Notes under the pieces: generated by a model
What the model saw: only the letters and a program-made list of their open reading frames with translations
The model's database searches: none
What the model was told of the DNA's origin: nothing
Shown here: one piece after another, positions 17,290 to 25,323 of the stretch
Layout of the letters: each line of letters starts with the position of its first letter
Position numbering within the stretch: position 1 is the stretch's first letter
NCBI GenBank assembly: GCA_028278525.1
Contig: JANQEE010000069.1
Span: forward strand, 62,001-126,000
DNA: 64,000 nt
Reading direction: 5' to 3'
From: Minwuiaceae bacterium
GTDB taxonomy: Bacteria; Pseudomonadota; Alphaproteobacteria; Minwuiales; Minwuiaceae
Program-made: the position numbers and the translations under genes

Positions 17290-18327
17290 CTATTTATCCG
17301 TTCCGGTGCTGACGCCGGCATCGCCGAAGGTCGCCATGCCGGTATGGGTCAGCGCCGCGGCCCGGACGATGCTCGCCGCGACGGCGGCGCCCGATGCTTC
17401 GCCGAGCCGCATATCGAGATCGAGCAGCGGCTGCTTGCCGAGGCGGTCCATCAGCCGGCGATGCGCCGGTTCGGCGGAACAGTGGGAGGCCAGGCAATGG
17501 TCGAGCGTGCCGGGCGCAATGGCGTGCAGCGGGGCCACCGCGGCGGTCGCCACGAAGCCGTCGACCAGGACCGGCACGCGGGCGTAGCGCGCGGCAACGG
17601 CGGCGCCGAGCATCGCCGCGATCTCCCGGCCGCCGAGACGGCGAAGCACTTCGAGCGGATCACCGAGCGCGTTGCGATGAAGGTCGACGGCGGCGGCGAC
17701 GGCGTCGCGCTTGCGGGCGAGGCCGGCATCATCGATGCCGGTGCCCGGCCCGACCCAGTCGGCCGCCGAGCCGCCGAACAAGCCGTTGGCCAAAGCCGCG
17801 GCGACGGTGGTGTTGGCGATGCCCATCTCGCCGATGCAGACGAGGTCCGCCTCCGCGTCGACCGACGCCATGCCCTGGGCGACGGCGGCGACACAGTCGG
17901 CCTCGTTCATCGCCGGTTCTTCTGTGAAGTCGGCGGTCGGCCGGTCGAGGTCCAGCGCCACCACGTCGAGCGTTGCGCCGGCCGCAGCCGCCAACTGGTT
18001 GATCGCCGCGCCGCCCGATTGGAAGTTGGCGACCATCTGCACGGTCACTTCCGACGGGAAGGCGGAGACGCCACGGGCCGCGACGCCGTGATTGCCGGCG
18101 AAGACCAGCACCTGGATGCGCTCCGCACGGGGACCGCCCTGCCCTTGCCAGCCGGCCAGCCAGAACGCGATCTCCTCCAACCGGCCGAGCGAGCCGGCAG
18201 GCTTGGTAAGTTCCGCGTCGCGGGCACGCGCGGCATCGGCCGACCCGGCGTCGGGACCTGGAAAGTCATCAACCAGGGCGCGCAGGTCGGCAAGGCTTGA
18301 AGGCGGCTGAATGGTGTTCGCTGTCAT
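17290..18327 (-). CDS. cobT: Nicotinate-nucleotide--dimethylbenzimidazole phosphoribosyltransferase
   Basis: The 345-aa protein matches CobT throughout. It has the N-terminal KPAGSLGRLEEIAFWLAG, VLVFAGNHGVAARGVSAFP, the GEMGIANTT motif, and the catalytic glutamate in RLGEASGAAVA near the C terminus. It makes alpha-ribazole phosphate for the lower ligand of cobalamin. It is divergent from cobS across 49 bp. That spacer is too short for a cobalamin riboswitch. It also heads the co-directional otnK-otnC-recX run, an unusual combination. Confidence 0.95.
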   Translation of the reverse strand: MTANTIQPPSSLADLRALVDDFPGPDAGSADAARARDAELTKPAGSLGRLEEIAFWLAGWQGQGGPRAERIQVLVFAGNHGVAARGVSAFPSEVTVQMVANFQSGGAAINQLAAAAGATLDVVALDLDRPTADFTEEPAMNEADCVAAVAQGMASVDAEADLVCIGEMGIANTTVAAALANGLFGGSAADWVGPGTGIDDAGLARKRDAVAAAVDLHRNALGDPLEVLRRLGGREIAAMLGAAVAARYARVPVLVDGFVATAAVAPLHAIAPGTLDHCLASHCSAEPAHRRLMDRLGKQPLLDLDMRLGEASGAAVAASIVRAAALTHTGMATFGDAGVSTGTDK

Positions 18328-18376
18328 CTCGGTTCGGCGTATAACTCAAGTGATTCCAGGGGAGCCAAGGTAAGCG

Positions 18377-19153
18377 ATGACGAGCGATTGGGACAGACCG
18401 AAGATGGCGAAATGGCTGGCCGATTTGCGGCTGGCCGCGGTGTTTCTGACCCGCCTGCCGATCCGTCCGGCACGCGAGCGGGCCGGGCCACTGGGCGAGG
18501 CCGCCTGGGCGTTCGCGGCGATCGGGATCGGCGTCGGGCTAGCTGGCGGGATCGTCTTCGCCATTGCCATCTGGCTCGGCCTGCCGGCGCTGCCCGCCGC
18601 GGTGCTGGCGGTCGGCTGCCAGGTGGTGCTGACCGGGGCGCTGCACGAGGACGGGCTGGCCGACACGGCGGACGGGTTCGGCGGCGGCGCGGACCGGGAG
18701 GCCAAGCTTCGCATCATGCGCGACTCGCGGTCCGGCGCGTTCGGCGTGGTCGCCATGGTCTTGAGCCTCGCGGGACGGGTCGCGGCGATCGCCAGCCTGG
18801 AGCCCGGGCTGGTCGCCGCCGCGCTGGTCGCCACCGGCGCGCTGTCCCGGGCCGGCACGGTCTGGCTGATGGCGCTGATGCCGCCGGCGCGGGCCGACGG
18901 CCTCGGCGCGTCCGCCGGGCGACCGGGCCTGGAGCATGCCTGGACGGCGACGGGAATCGGCGCGCTCGCGGGCCTGCTGCTGCTCGGTTTCGGACCGGCC
19001 GTGGCGATGCTGGCGGTCGGCGGGATCGCGCTGGCGCTGTTCGGACAGTTGGCCAAACGTCAGGTCGGCGGGCAGACCGGCGACGTGCTGGGCGCGAGCC
19101 AGCAGGTCGGCGAACTGGCCTGTCTGTTCGCCCTGGCCGCGGTGCTTGCGTGA
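18377..19153 (+). CDS. cobS: Adenosylcobinamide-GDP ribazoletransferase
   Basis: The 258-aa integral membrane protein (about six segments) carries CobS motifs: LTRLPI near the N terminus, the Mg-binding EDGLADTADGFGGG, and RIMRDSRSGAFGVVA. It joins alpha-ribazole to adenosylcobinamide-GDP, the step after CobT, which is divergent here. The C terminus QVGGQTGDVLGASQQVGE is the family's conserved last loop. The stop overlaps the GTG start of a serine hydrolase gene. Confidence 0.95.
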   Translation: MTSDWDRPKMAKWLADLRLAAVFLTRLPIRPARERAGPLGEAAWAFAAIGIGVGLAGGIVFAIAIWLGLPALPAAVLAVGCQVVLTGALHEDGLADTADGFGGGADREAKLRIMRDSRSGAFGVVAMVLSLAGRVAAIASLEPGLVAAALVATGALSRAGTVWLMALMPPARADGLGASAGRPGLEHAWTATGIGALAGLLLLGFGPAVAMLAVGGIALALFGQLAKRQVGGQTGDVLGASQQVGELACLFALAAVLA

Positions 19154-20376
19154 GCAGCAATCGTCCGCCCCGCGCCGCCCTGGCGCTCTTTCTATTTGTA
19201 TCCACTGGACAGGCATTCGGCGCTGCCGAGGGGCGACCCTGGCTAGAAACGCCGGAGCCGGCGGTCGACGCGGCGGATCTTGCCCAGGTGCGGACCGCGC
19301 CGGAATCGGTGCATGACGGCTGGCCGGTCTCCGGCCTGGAAGCCGAGGGAATCGATCCGCGGCCGATCGCCGTCCTGCTCAAGCGCGTGAAGACCGGCAG
19401 CTATGTCGGGATCGACGGTCTGCTGTTGGCGCGCAACGGGAAACTGGTCAGCGAGCTGTATTTCAACGGGTTCGGCCGCGAGCGATGGCACCAGACACGG
19501 TCGGCGTTCAAGAGCGTGGCCGGCCTGCTGGTCGGGATCGCGGTCGCGGAAGGCCGGCTGGATCTGGACGACCTGGTGGCGCCGCTGATCGCCCGGTATC
19601 ACACACCGAGCGACGACGACCCGCGCAAGCGCGACATAACGATCCGCGATTTGCTGCGGATGGCGTCCGGCCTGGACTGTTCGGAAATGCCGGGCACCGG
19701 CCCCCATCGGGAATCGGCCATAAACGACAAGGGCAACAGCGTAGCGGCCAATTTCGATCTGCCGATGGCCGGCGCGTCCGGGATCACCTGGCGTTATTGT
19801 TCGTCGAATACCTTTCTGCTGGGCGTGGCGCTGAAATCCGCCCTGGCGAGAGACGGCCTCGGCAGCCTGAAGGACTATGTCGATTCACGGCTGATAAATC
19901 CGCTGAGCATCTCTTACCTTCCCGCCTTTTCCGGCGAGGGGCATTTCTCGATGAAAGGCGGACAGAAGCTGCGGCCGCGCGATCTTGCGAAGTTCGGCCA
20001 GCTTCTGGTCTCGGGCGGCCGTTGGCACGGCCGGCAACTGGTCCCCGCCGAATGGATTGCCGAGATCCTGTCGGACGGCATGCCGACCGACTGGTCGTGG
20101 ACCAGCGCCGTTGCGCCGGGCCCGGCCATGCAGCGGCAGTCGAGTTATCGCTATCAATGGTTCCACACCGAGATGTGGGTTGCCGGCGGCGACTACCGGC
20201 TGATTCACGCCTGGGGCAACGGCGGCCAGTTCGTTGTCGCGGTGCCCCAACTCGATCTCGTCGTCGTCACCACGGGCAGCAACTACGGCTCCCGGAACAT
20301 CGAAAAGCAAAAACAGATCTTCCACATGCTCTACCGCTACATTCTGCCGGCGGCGGCCGGAACGGCGGCACGGTAG
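19150..20376 (+). CDS. Beta-lactamase-family serine hydrolase (class C fold), exported
   Basis: The 408-aa protein begins at GTG 19150, overlapping the cobS stop (GTGA), and has a signal-like N terminus (ALALFLFVSTGQAFGA). The nucleophile motif is SAFK (Ser-x-x-Lys) in QTRSAFKSVAGL; a Tyr motif is in WRYCSSNTFLLG, and HAWGNGGQ stands where the KTG-type motif occurs. This fits esterase or D-Ala peptidase relatives of AmpC. The physiological substrate is unknown. Coupling to cobS is probably positional, without a functional link. Confidence 0.85.
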   Translation: MSSNRPPRAALALFLFVSTGQAFGAAEGRPWLETPEPAVDAADLAQVRTAPESVHDGWPVSGLEAEGIDPRPIAVLLKRVKTGSYVGIDGLLLARNGKLVSELYFNGFGRERWHQTRSAFKSVAGLLVGIAVAEGRLDLDDLVAPLIARYHTPSDDDPRKRDITIRDLLRMASGLDCSEMPGTGPHRESAINDKGNSVAANFDLPMAGASGITWRYCSSNTFLLGVALKSALARDGLGSLKDYVDSRLINPLSISYLPAFSGEGHFSMKGGQKLRPRDLAKFGQLLVSGGRWHGRQLVPAEWIAEILSDGMPTDWSWTSAVAPGPAMQRQSSYRYQWFHTEMWVAGGDYRLIHAWGNGGQFVVAVPQLDLVVVTTGSNYGSRNIEKQKQIFHMLYRYILPAAAGTAAR

Positions 20377-20388
20377 GGGTGATTTAGC

Positions 20389-20490
20389 GTCATCGCGAGG
20401 CGCACCTTTGACGAGACATTGTGGGCCGCGGCGATCCGGATAGGACGGAGCGCCGCTTTTCCAGATTGCTTCGCTTCGCTCGCAATGACG
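20389..20490. repeat. Dispersed intergenic repeat, copy 2
   Basis: The element starts GTCATCGCGAGGCGC and ends CGCTCGCAATGACG, with TTTTCCAGATTGCTTCGCT inside. It is shared with 6394-6479 and 39804-39890. The ends are inverted repeats, so the RNA would fold into a long hairpin. It lies between convergent serine hydrolase and carbonic anhydrase genes and could act as a bidirectional terminator. Confidence 0.7.
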
Positions 20491-20491
20491 T

Positions 20492-21094
20492 TCAGAGCAG
20501 CGTGTCGTCGCGGTGGCGGCCGAGCGCTTTGGCGTAGCGGGCCATGGCTTCGGGCATGACGGTGGCGCCCGGCTCGGTGCGGCCGATGCCGAAGACGCGG
20601 CGCTTGAAGTCGAGTTTGGCAAGCGCGCCGTTAATCTCGGCGTCGCGTTCCGGCGGCAGGATCTCGGCCGGGTCGCCGAGGGCGATCCAGTTGATCGGCA
20701 CGTCGGTGTCCGGCGGCAGGCGGGTGCCGATATGGACTACCGCGCCGATCCGGACCAGGGCGCGGGCGCCGAGATGGGCGCCGTTGAAAACCGACGCGCC
20801 GGTCGCGACGAAGACGTTGTCGGAAACCGTGCAGCCGCTCAAATGCGCGGTCGGGCCAACCAGGACGTTGTCGCCCATCGCCAGCGGATAGTGGCCGGTG
20901 CCGCGCAACACGGCGTTCTCCATGATCACGCAATTGGCGCCGACCGAGACCGGGCCGGTCTCCGCCGTGAGCACCGCGCCGAAGCCGACCGAGGTGCCGG
21001 GACCGACCGTGACGTCGCCGCAGAGCACTGCGTTCGGCGCGACCCGCGCCGTGGGGTCGACAGTCGGGCGCTTGCCGTCATGTTCGATCAGCAT
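20492..21094 (-). CDS. Gamma-class carbonic anhydrase / hexapeptide-repeat protein
   Basis: The 200-aa left-handed beta-helix protein shows repeated hexads (APNAVLCGDVTVGPGTSVGFGA; NCVIMENAVLRG). His residues occur at GTGHYPL, GPTAHLSGC and NGAHLG, the spacing of the three zinc/iron ligands of gamma-carbonic anhydrases. It may hydrate CO2 or be a non-catalytic relative (PaaY/YrdA-like acyltransferase). ATG at 21094 follows GAAAGGAG. It overlaps the end of the upstream marR gene by 17 bp, so both are on one transcript. Confidence 0.85.
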   Translation of the reverse strand: MLIEHDGKRPTVDPTARVAPNAVLCGDVTVGPGTSVGFGAVLTAETGPVSVGANCVIMENAVLRGTGHYPLAMGDNVLVGPTAHLSGCTVSDNVFVATGASVFNGAHLGARALVRIGAVVHIGTRLPPDTDVPINWIALGDPAEILPPERDAEINGALAKLDFKRRVFGIGRTEPGATVMPEAMARYAKALGRHRDDTLL

Positions 21095-21614
21095 GGCTTT
21101 CTCCTTTCCTGTCGAGGGGGTCGACGGCCGCCGCGACCGGGCAGCCGGCCGGCAGGCAGACGCTACGCTCGCAAAACCGGCAGATCCGCCAGGCGTCCGT
21201 CACCTGTTGCGGTTCGGCGCCGAGCAGCTTGCCGGCGATCCGGCCGAGCGTGGCGACGTCGCCGGCGTCGAGCCTGCTGAGCATACGGTCGAGCGCTCGC
21301 CGCCTCGCCCTCAGCACCCGCCGGACAACGGCCCGGCCCGCCGGCGTCAACCGAAGCGCCACGGCCCGCCGGTCCCGTCCCGGCGCCCGCGAGACATGGC
21401 CGGCGGCCGCCAGCCGGTCGATCACCCGGACCGCGCCGGAATGGGTCAGCCCGGCCGCCTCGGCCACCTGCCCGACCATCGCGCCGGGCTTGTGCCGGAC
21501 AAACAACAATGCCGCCAAATCCGCCTCCTCCAGCCCATCGGCCCGCATGGCGGCGAGTTGCCGGTCAAGGCAGGCGACGGCCAGGGCGCCGAGCAGGTTG
21601 GTGGTAGCAGGCAT
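21078..21614 (-). CDS. MarR-family regulator with C-terminal Cys cluster
   Basis: The 178-aa protein has a MarR winged helix (VGQVAEAAGLTHSGAVRVIDRL recognition region; wing around RDRRAVALRLT). It adds a C-terminal extension with Cys145-x2-Cys148-x4-Cys153-x4-Cys158. Four clustered cysteines suggest zinc or an iron-sulphur centre that senses metal or redox state; this is inference. The coding end overlaps the gamma-carbonic anhydrase start. A 17-bp palindrome lies 12 bp upstream of its ATG (21626-21642), a likely autoregulatory operator. Confidence 0.88.
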   Translation of the reverse strand: MPATTNLLGALAVACLDRQLAAMRADGLEEADLAALLFVRHKPGAMVGQVAEAAGLTHSGAVRVIDRLAAAGHVSRAPGRDRRAVALRLTPAGRAVVRRVLRARRRALDRMLSRLDAGDVATLGRIAGKLLGAEPQQVTDAWRICRFCERSVCLPAGCPVAAAVDPLDRKGESHADRT

Positions 21615-21625
21615 AAAACAAAACT

Positions 21626-21642
21626 ATATGATCAAGTCATAT
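21626..21642. promoter_or_regulatory. Palindromic candidate operator of the Cys-cluster MarR gene
   Basis: ATATGA-N5-TCATAT is a perfect inverted repeat in an AT-rich stretch, 12 bp upstream of the marR ATG. Its size, symmetry and position fit a MarR autoregulatory site. Confidence 0.5.
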
Positions 21643-21695
21643 GAATCAATCATGTATTTAAACGATCAGCACGCATTGATGCGGACGACCAATCG

Positions 21696-21854
21696 TCATT
21701 TGACTTTTCGGTAGTAAAAGAAAGCGCCTATCACCTCACCAAGGAGGCCGAACGCGCCAAGGGTCATTAGGAGCGGGTCGCCCGATAGCAGGAATGCAAC
21801 GGCCACAGCTCCGAACAAGAGAAGGAAGAACGTGTGAATAGCCAATTGAACCAT
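21696..21854 (-). CDS. Small two-helix membrane protein (52 aa)
   Basis: This short frame encodes MVQLAIHTFFLLLFGAVAVA at its start and ends GAFFYYRKVK. It is two hydrophobic helices joined by a SGDP turn, with a basic C-terminal end, so a small inner-membrane protein is likely. The ATG at 21854 is preceded by AAGGAC. It runs in the same direction as the marR/carbonic anhydrase pair, with 81 bp between containing the candidate operator. No family recognised; function unknown. Confidence 0.6.
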   Translation of the reverse strand: MVQLAIHTFFLLLFGAVAVAFLLSGDPLLMTLGAFGLLGEVIGAFFYYRKVK

Positions 21855-22135
21855 GGTCCGTCCTTCGTATAAACGAGCTACTCTGCTTTCAAAATCTCAG
21901 TGAGCAGCATTAGGGTCAGCGGTTAGAATTTCGTTCTGACTCAGCAGCGTCGCGGGCCTTTTCGAATGATGCGCAAATACGCCTCTCCCGGCATTTCACC
22001 CGTCATACGGCCCACCAAGCTCCGTCACGGATACAATCCCATCTGCCTTCTAAACTCAGCGGTTGTACTTCACAAACCATTAACGACTTTTCTGGCTAAC
22101 TACCACGGCATGCCAAGTGGCCAGGGGGTCTTGCC
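21855..22135. other. Gene-free spacer
   Basis: This 281-bp stretch is lower in GC than its surroundings. It separates the minus-strand small protein from the plus-strand lipoprotein. I see no gene; it presumably holds the two divergent promoters. Confidence 0.4.
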
Positions 22136-22819
22136 ATGGTGAGAAGGGGCTTTTCCGTCGTTGGGTGCCTGCTGATGCTGGCGCTCGGCGGCTGCGCTGG
22201 GTTGGTGGTTCATTCCGACGTGACCACCTTTCATACGCTGAGCGCGGCGGACGTGGGCAAGCGGTTCATCGTGCTGCCGACGAAGGAGCAGGAAGGCCGT
22301 GTCGAGTTCCGCCAGTATGCCAGGATGGTGGCGATCCAGATGCAGGGCGTCGGATTCATCGAGGCGATCGATCCACAGTACGCGGACTACGTCGTGTTCA
22401 TCGATTACGGCACGCTCGGCTCCCGCACCATCACGGGGACGTTGCCTGTCTACGGCCAGACCGGCGGCGGGACCGTCCACCATAGCGGCACCGTCACGAC
22501 CCCGACCTACAGCGGCAACCAATATACCAGCACCTATTCCGGCACCTCCTACCAACAGCCGACCTACGGCATCGTCGGGACGCAGCAGTACTCGCGCATC
22601 GAATATACGCGCGGCTTCGCCGTCGGCATCACCGACCTGCGGAAGACGACGGAAGAACGGCTGCACTATGTCTACGAAGGCAAGGCGATGAGCGTCGGCC
22701 AGGCCGGCGAGTTTTCGGTCGTCGCCGGCTGCCTGATCAAGGCGATATTTACCGACTTCCCCGGCGTCAGCGGCAAATCCAGAAGCGACTTCAAGGCCGG
22801 GGCGGCCTGTAACGACTGA
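22136..22819 (+). CDS. Putative outer-membrane/periplasmic lipoprotein (DUF4136-like)
   Basis: The 227-aa protein has a lipoprotein signal peptide with LGGC and acylation at Cys20. The mature part carries a DUF4136-type pattern (FIVLPTKEQEGRVEFRQYA, then ADYVVFIDYG). A low-complexity Ser/Thr/Tyr/Gly stretch follows (GTVTTPTYSGNQYTSTYSGT) around residues 115-150. It stands alone, with its ATG at 22136 in a lower-GC upstream region. Function unknown; an envelope role is inferred from the signal. Confidence 0.75.
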   Translation: MVRRGFSVVGCLLMLALGGCAGLVVHSDVTTFHTLSAADVGKRFIVLPTKEQEGRVEFRQYARMVAIQMQGVGFIEAIDPQYADYVVFIDYGTLGSRTITGTLPVYGQTGGGTVHHSGTVTTPTYSGNQYTSTYSGTSYQQPTYGIVGTQQYSRIEYTRGFAVGITDLRKTTEERLHYVYEGKAMSVGQAGEFSVVAGCLIKAIFTDFPGVSGKSRSDFKAGAACND

Positions 22820-22890
22820 TCGCCCGGTTGCCGCAACCTTAGGCGGTACCGCAGCGACGCCGGCGACGCGGTTGCTGTAAACTGGCCGGC

Positions 22891-23922
22891 ATGTCGCCTG
22901 CCCACCTTGACCCCCCTGCCCTACTTGACCGCCTGTCGCGAGAGCCGCGCGCGGCACTCTGCCACCTGCCGACGCCGCTGGAGGCGATGCCGCGCCTCAC
23001 GGCGGCGTTGGGCGGGCCGGCGCTGTACGTGAAGCGGGACGATCTGACCGGACTGGCATTCGGGGGGAACAAGCTGCGGAAGCTGGAGTATCTGCTGGGC
23101 GCGGCGGTGGCGGATGGTGCGGATTGCGTGGTGACCTGTGGGGTGCCGCAGTCTAACCATGTGCGGCAGACCGCCGGGGCGTCAGCGAAGCTGGGGCTGG
23201 AATGCCATGTGGTCACGTTGAAGGGGCGGGTGGCGAAGGACGACGCGGCGTACCTGACGTCCGGGAATGCGTTGGTGACGCGGTTGCTGGGCGCGGTTGC
23301 CCACGAGGTTGCGTGGTCCGGGGATCGGAACGGGGCGATCGAGCAGATTGCCGCGGACCTGCGCGCGGCGGGACGTCGGCCTTATATCGTGCCCTATGGC
23401 GGGTCGAACGGGCGCGGGGCGCTGGGTGCGGTGCATGCGGCGTGCGAGTTGGTCGGACAAATCGGGGAGATGGGGCTGGAGGTCACGGCGCTGGCGCATT
23501 GTTCGGGCAGCGCCGGGACCCAGGCGGGGCTGGGTGTTGGGCTGGCGGCGGTGGCGCCGGAGATCCGGCTGATCGGGATCGACATCGACGCGGAGCCGGA
23601 GCGGGTGCTGGGCGACGTCAGGCGCATCGCCGCCGAGACGGCAGAGTTGCTGGGGTTGGCGGATACGCTGGGCGACATCGAGTTCGATGTGCGGGCCGGA
23701 TTCGCGGGGCCGGCCTACGGCGTGGTCGCGCCGGAGACGGTAGAAGCGATCGAGCTTGCCGCGCGGTGCGAGGGGCTGGTTACCGACCCGGTCTATTCCG
23801 GCAGGGGCATGGCGGGGCTGATCGGGTTGGTCCGGGGCGGCGAGTTCGAGGCGGGCGAGGCCGTGGTGTTCCTGCATACCGGTGGCACGCCCGGCTTGTT
23901 CGCCTATCCGGACGTTTTTTGA
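22891..23922 (+). CDS. D-cysteine desulfhydrase / ACC deaminase-family PLP enzyme
   Basis: The 343-aa fold-type II PLP enzyme has the lysine motif LAFGGNKLRKLEYL at about residue 50, the substrate loop CGVPQSNHVRQTA, and the phosphate-binding GSAGTQAGL. The closest known activities are D-cysteine desulfhydrase (DcyD), L-cysteate sulfo-lyase (CuyA) and ACC deaminase; sequence alone does not separate them. Its stop overlaps the leader of a VOC gene 22 bp downstream. Codon use leans to GGG and GCG more than its neighbours. Confidence 0.85.
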   Translation: MSPAHLDPPALLDRLSREPRAALCHLPTPLEAMPRLTAALGGPALYVKRDDLTGLAFGGNKLRKLEYLLGAAVADGADCVVTCGVPQSNHVRQTAGASAKLGLECHVVTLKGRVAKDDAAYLTSGNALVTRLLGAVAHEVAWSGDRNGAIEQIAADLRAAGRRPYIVPYGGSNGRGALGAVHAACELVGQIGEMGLEVTALAHCSGSAGTQAGLGVGLAAVAPEIRLIGIDIDAEPERVLGDVRRIAAETAELLGLADTLGDIEFDVRAGFAGPAYGVVAPETVEAIELAARCEGLVTDPVYSGRGMAGLIGLVRGGEFEAGEAVVFLHTGGTPGLFAYPDVF

Positions 23923-23944
23923 GAGCGATTGGAGCGCGCGGGCG

Positions 23945-24325
23945 ATGAGCGAGACAAGGCCGAGGATAACGTCGACCAGCTTCGTGCTGGCCGTGCCGGA
24001 CATAAAGCGCACCGGCGACTGGTGGGTCGAGGTGATGGGCTTCGCGCTGGAGATGGAGCCGGACGGCTGGCGCTTCGTCGGGCGCGACGGCTGCCGGGTG
24101 ATGCTGGGCGAATGTCCAGACGCGATCCCGCCGGTGGAGCTCGGCGATCATCAGTACTTCGCCTATATCGAGATGAACGACGTGGATGCGTACCACCGGG
24201 AGATAACGGAGCACGGCGCCGACATCCTGTTCCCGCCGACCGACCGGCCGTGGGGCATGCGCGAGATGGGTGTCCGGACACCCGACGGGCATCGGGTCTG
24301 CTTCGGGATGGAGTTGTCTGGATAA
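23945..24325 (+). CDS. VOC family protein
   Basis: The 126-aa glyoxalase-fold protein has TSTSFVLAVPDIKRTGDWWV at the N terminus, YFAYIEMNDVDAYH with a central His, and RTPDGHRVCFGMEL at the end. ATG at 23945 is preceded by TTGGAGCG. It lacks the full set of metal ligands of glyoxalase I as far as I can judge, so an antibiotic-binding or dioxygenase-like role is possible. It follows the PLP enzyme, likely in one operon. Confidence 0.8.
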   Translation: MSETRPRITSTSFVLAVPDIKRTGDWWVEVMGFALEMEPDGWRFVGRDGCRVMLGECPDAIPPVELGDHQYFAYIEMNDVDAYHREITEHGADILFPPTDRPWGMREMGVRTPDGHRVCFGMELSG

Positions 24326-24355
24326 CGCGGAGCTAGGCACGCGATTGCGCGGGGG

Positions 24356-24523
24356 CCATCCTTCGACAGGCTCAGGATGAGGCTTCGACAGACTCAGAGT
24401 GAGCGACCACCGCAACAGTCATTCCGGCGAAGGCCGGAATCCATGATCACAGCCGGGTCTGGATTCCGGCCTTCGCCGGAATGACGCCGGTGGTGGTTGC
24501 TAGGCCCTGAGCTTGTCGAAGGG
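24356..24523. repeat. Nested inverted intergenic repeat
   Basis: An outer pair of CTTCGACAGGCTCAG-like and CTGAGCTTGTCGAAGG arms encloses a perfect 26-bp inverted repeat. Its arms are 24418-24443 and 24460-24485, starting GTCATTCCGGCGAAGG. Both motifs are widely dispersed intergenic elements in alphaproteobacteria. No gene occurs between 24326 and 24567. Confidence 0.75.
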
Positions 24524-24567
24524 CGGCGGCTCCGTACTATGGGCGGCACAGCGGAGAGGGTCGATCA

Positions 24568-25323
24568 ATGTCGGAGACCATTGAAGTAGAGAAACGTGGG
24601 GCGGTGGCCGTCGTCACGATGCGCAAACCGCCGGCTAACGCGTTGGACATCGAAACGACGAACGAGATCGCGGATGCCTTTGGCGCGTTGGCGGAGGACG
24701 GGTCGATCCGGTCCGCGGTCCTTACGGGAACCGGCAACGTGTTTTGCGCCGGCGTGGACCTGAAGAAGGCGCCGGGTTACGGCACGGACGACCAGGACAG
24801 GATGGTCGATGCGCTGAACCGGATTTTCTACAACGTCTATCGCCTGCCGGTGCCGGTGGTCGGCGCGATCAACGGCCATGCGATCGCCGGCGGGCTGGTT
24901 TTGGCGCTCTGCACCGACAAGCGGCTTGCGGCGACCGGTGATTACCAAGTGGGCGTCACCGAAGTCAGGGTCGGCATTCCCTACCCCGTCTCTGCCATCG
25001 AGGTCTGCCGCGCCGAACTGTCGCCGACCGATTTTCGAAGGATGGTTCTGTTCGGACAGAACGTCGCGCCGGACGAAGCGCACGAGATCGGAATCTTCGA
25101 CGAGATGGTCGCGCCGGACCGGCTGATGGACCGGGCGATGGAATGCGCCGAGGAGCTGGCGGGGCTGCCACGCGACGGTTTCATGAAGATCAAGAACCAG
25201 GTGCGGCGGCCAGCGTTCGAGCGGATGCGGGCGGCTGTCGACGACAAGCAGGACCCGCTGTTCGGCGACTGGCTGTCGGACGAAACGCTGGCGGCGGCGA
25301 CAGCGGTGTTGAAAGGACGATGA
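24568..25323 (+). CDS. Enoyl-CoA hydratase/isomerase family protein
   Basis: The 251-aa crotonase-fold protein has KPPANALDIETTNEI near the start, the oxyanion segment NVFCAGVDLKKAP, INGHAIAGGLVLALCTDKR and VGIPYPVSA. It probably acts on an enoyl-CoA; the catalytic Glu pair is not obvious, so an isomerase or hydrolase role is possible. ATG at 24568 is preceded by GGAGAGG. Its stop overlaps the ATG of a nitroreductase-family gene (ATGATGA), indicating coupling. Confidence 0.88.
   Translation: MSETIEVEKRGAVAVVTMRKPPANALDIETTNEIADAFGALAEDGSIRSAVLTGTGNVFCAGVDLKKAPGYGTDDQDRMVDALNRIFYNVYRLPVPVVGAINGHAIAGGLVLALCTDKRLAATGDYQVGVTEVRVGIPYPVSAIEVCRAELSPTDFRRMVLFGQNVAPDEAHEIGIFDEMVAPDRLMDRAMECAEELAGLPRDGFMKIKNQVRRPAFERMRAAVDDKQDPLFGDWLSDETLAAATAVLKGR

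Noticed and set aside
18328-18376. Cobalamin riboswitch between cobT and cobS
   Set aside because: The 49-bp spacer is too short for a B12 riboswitch and shows no B12-box-like conserved core.
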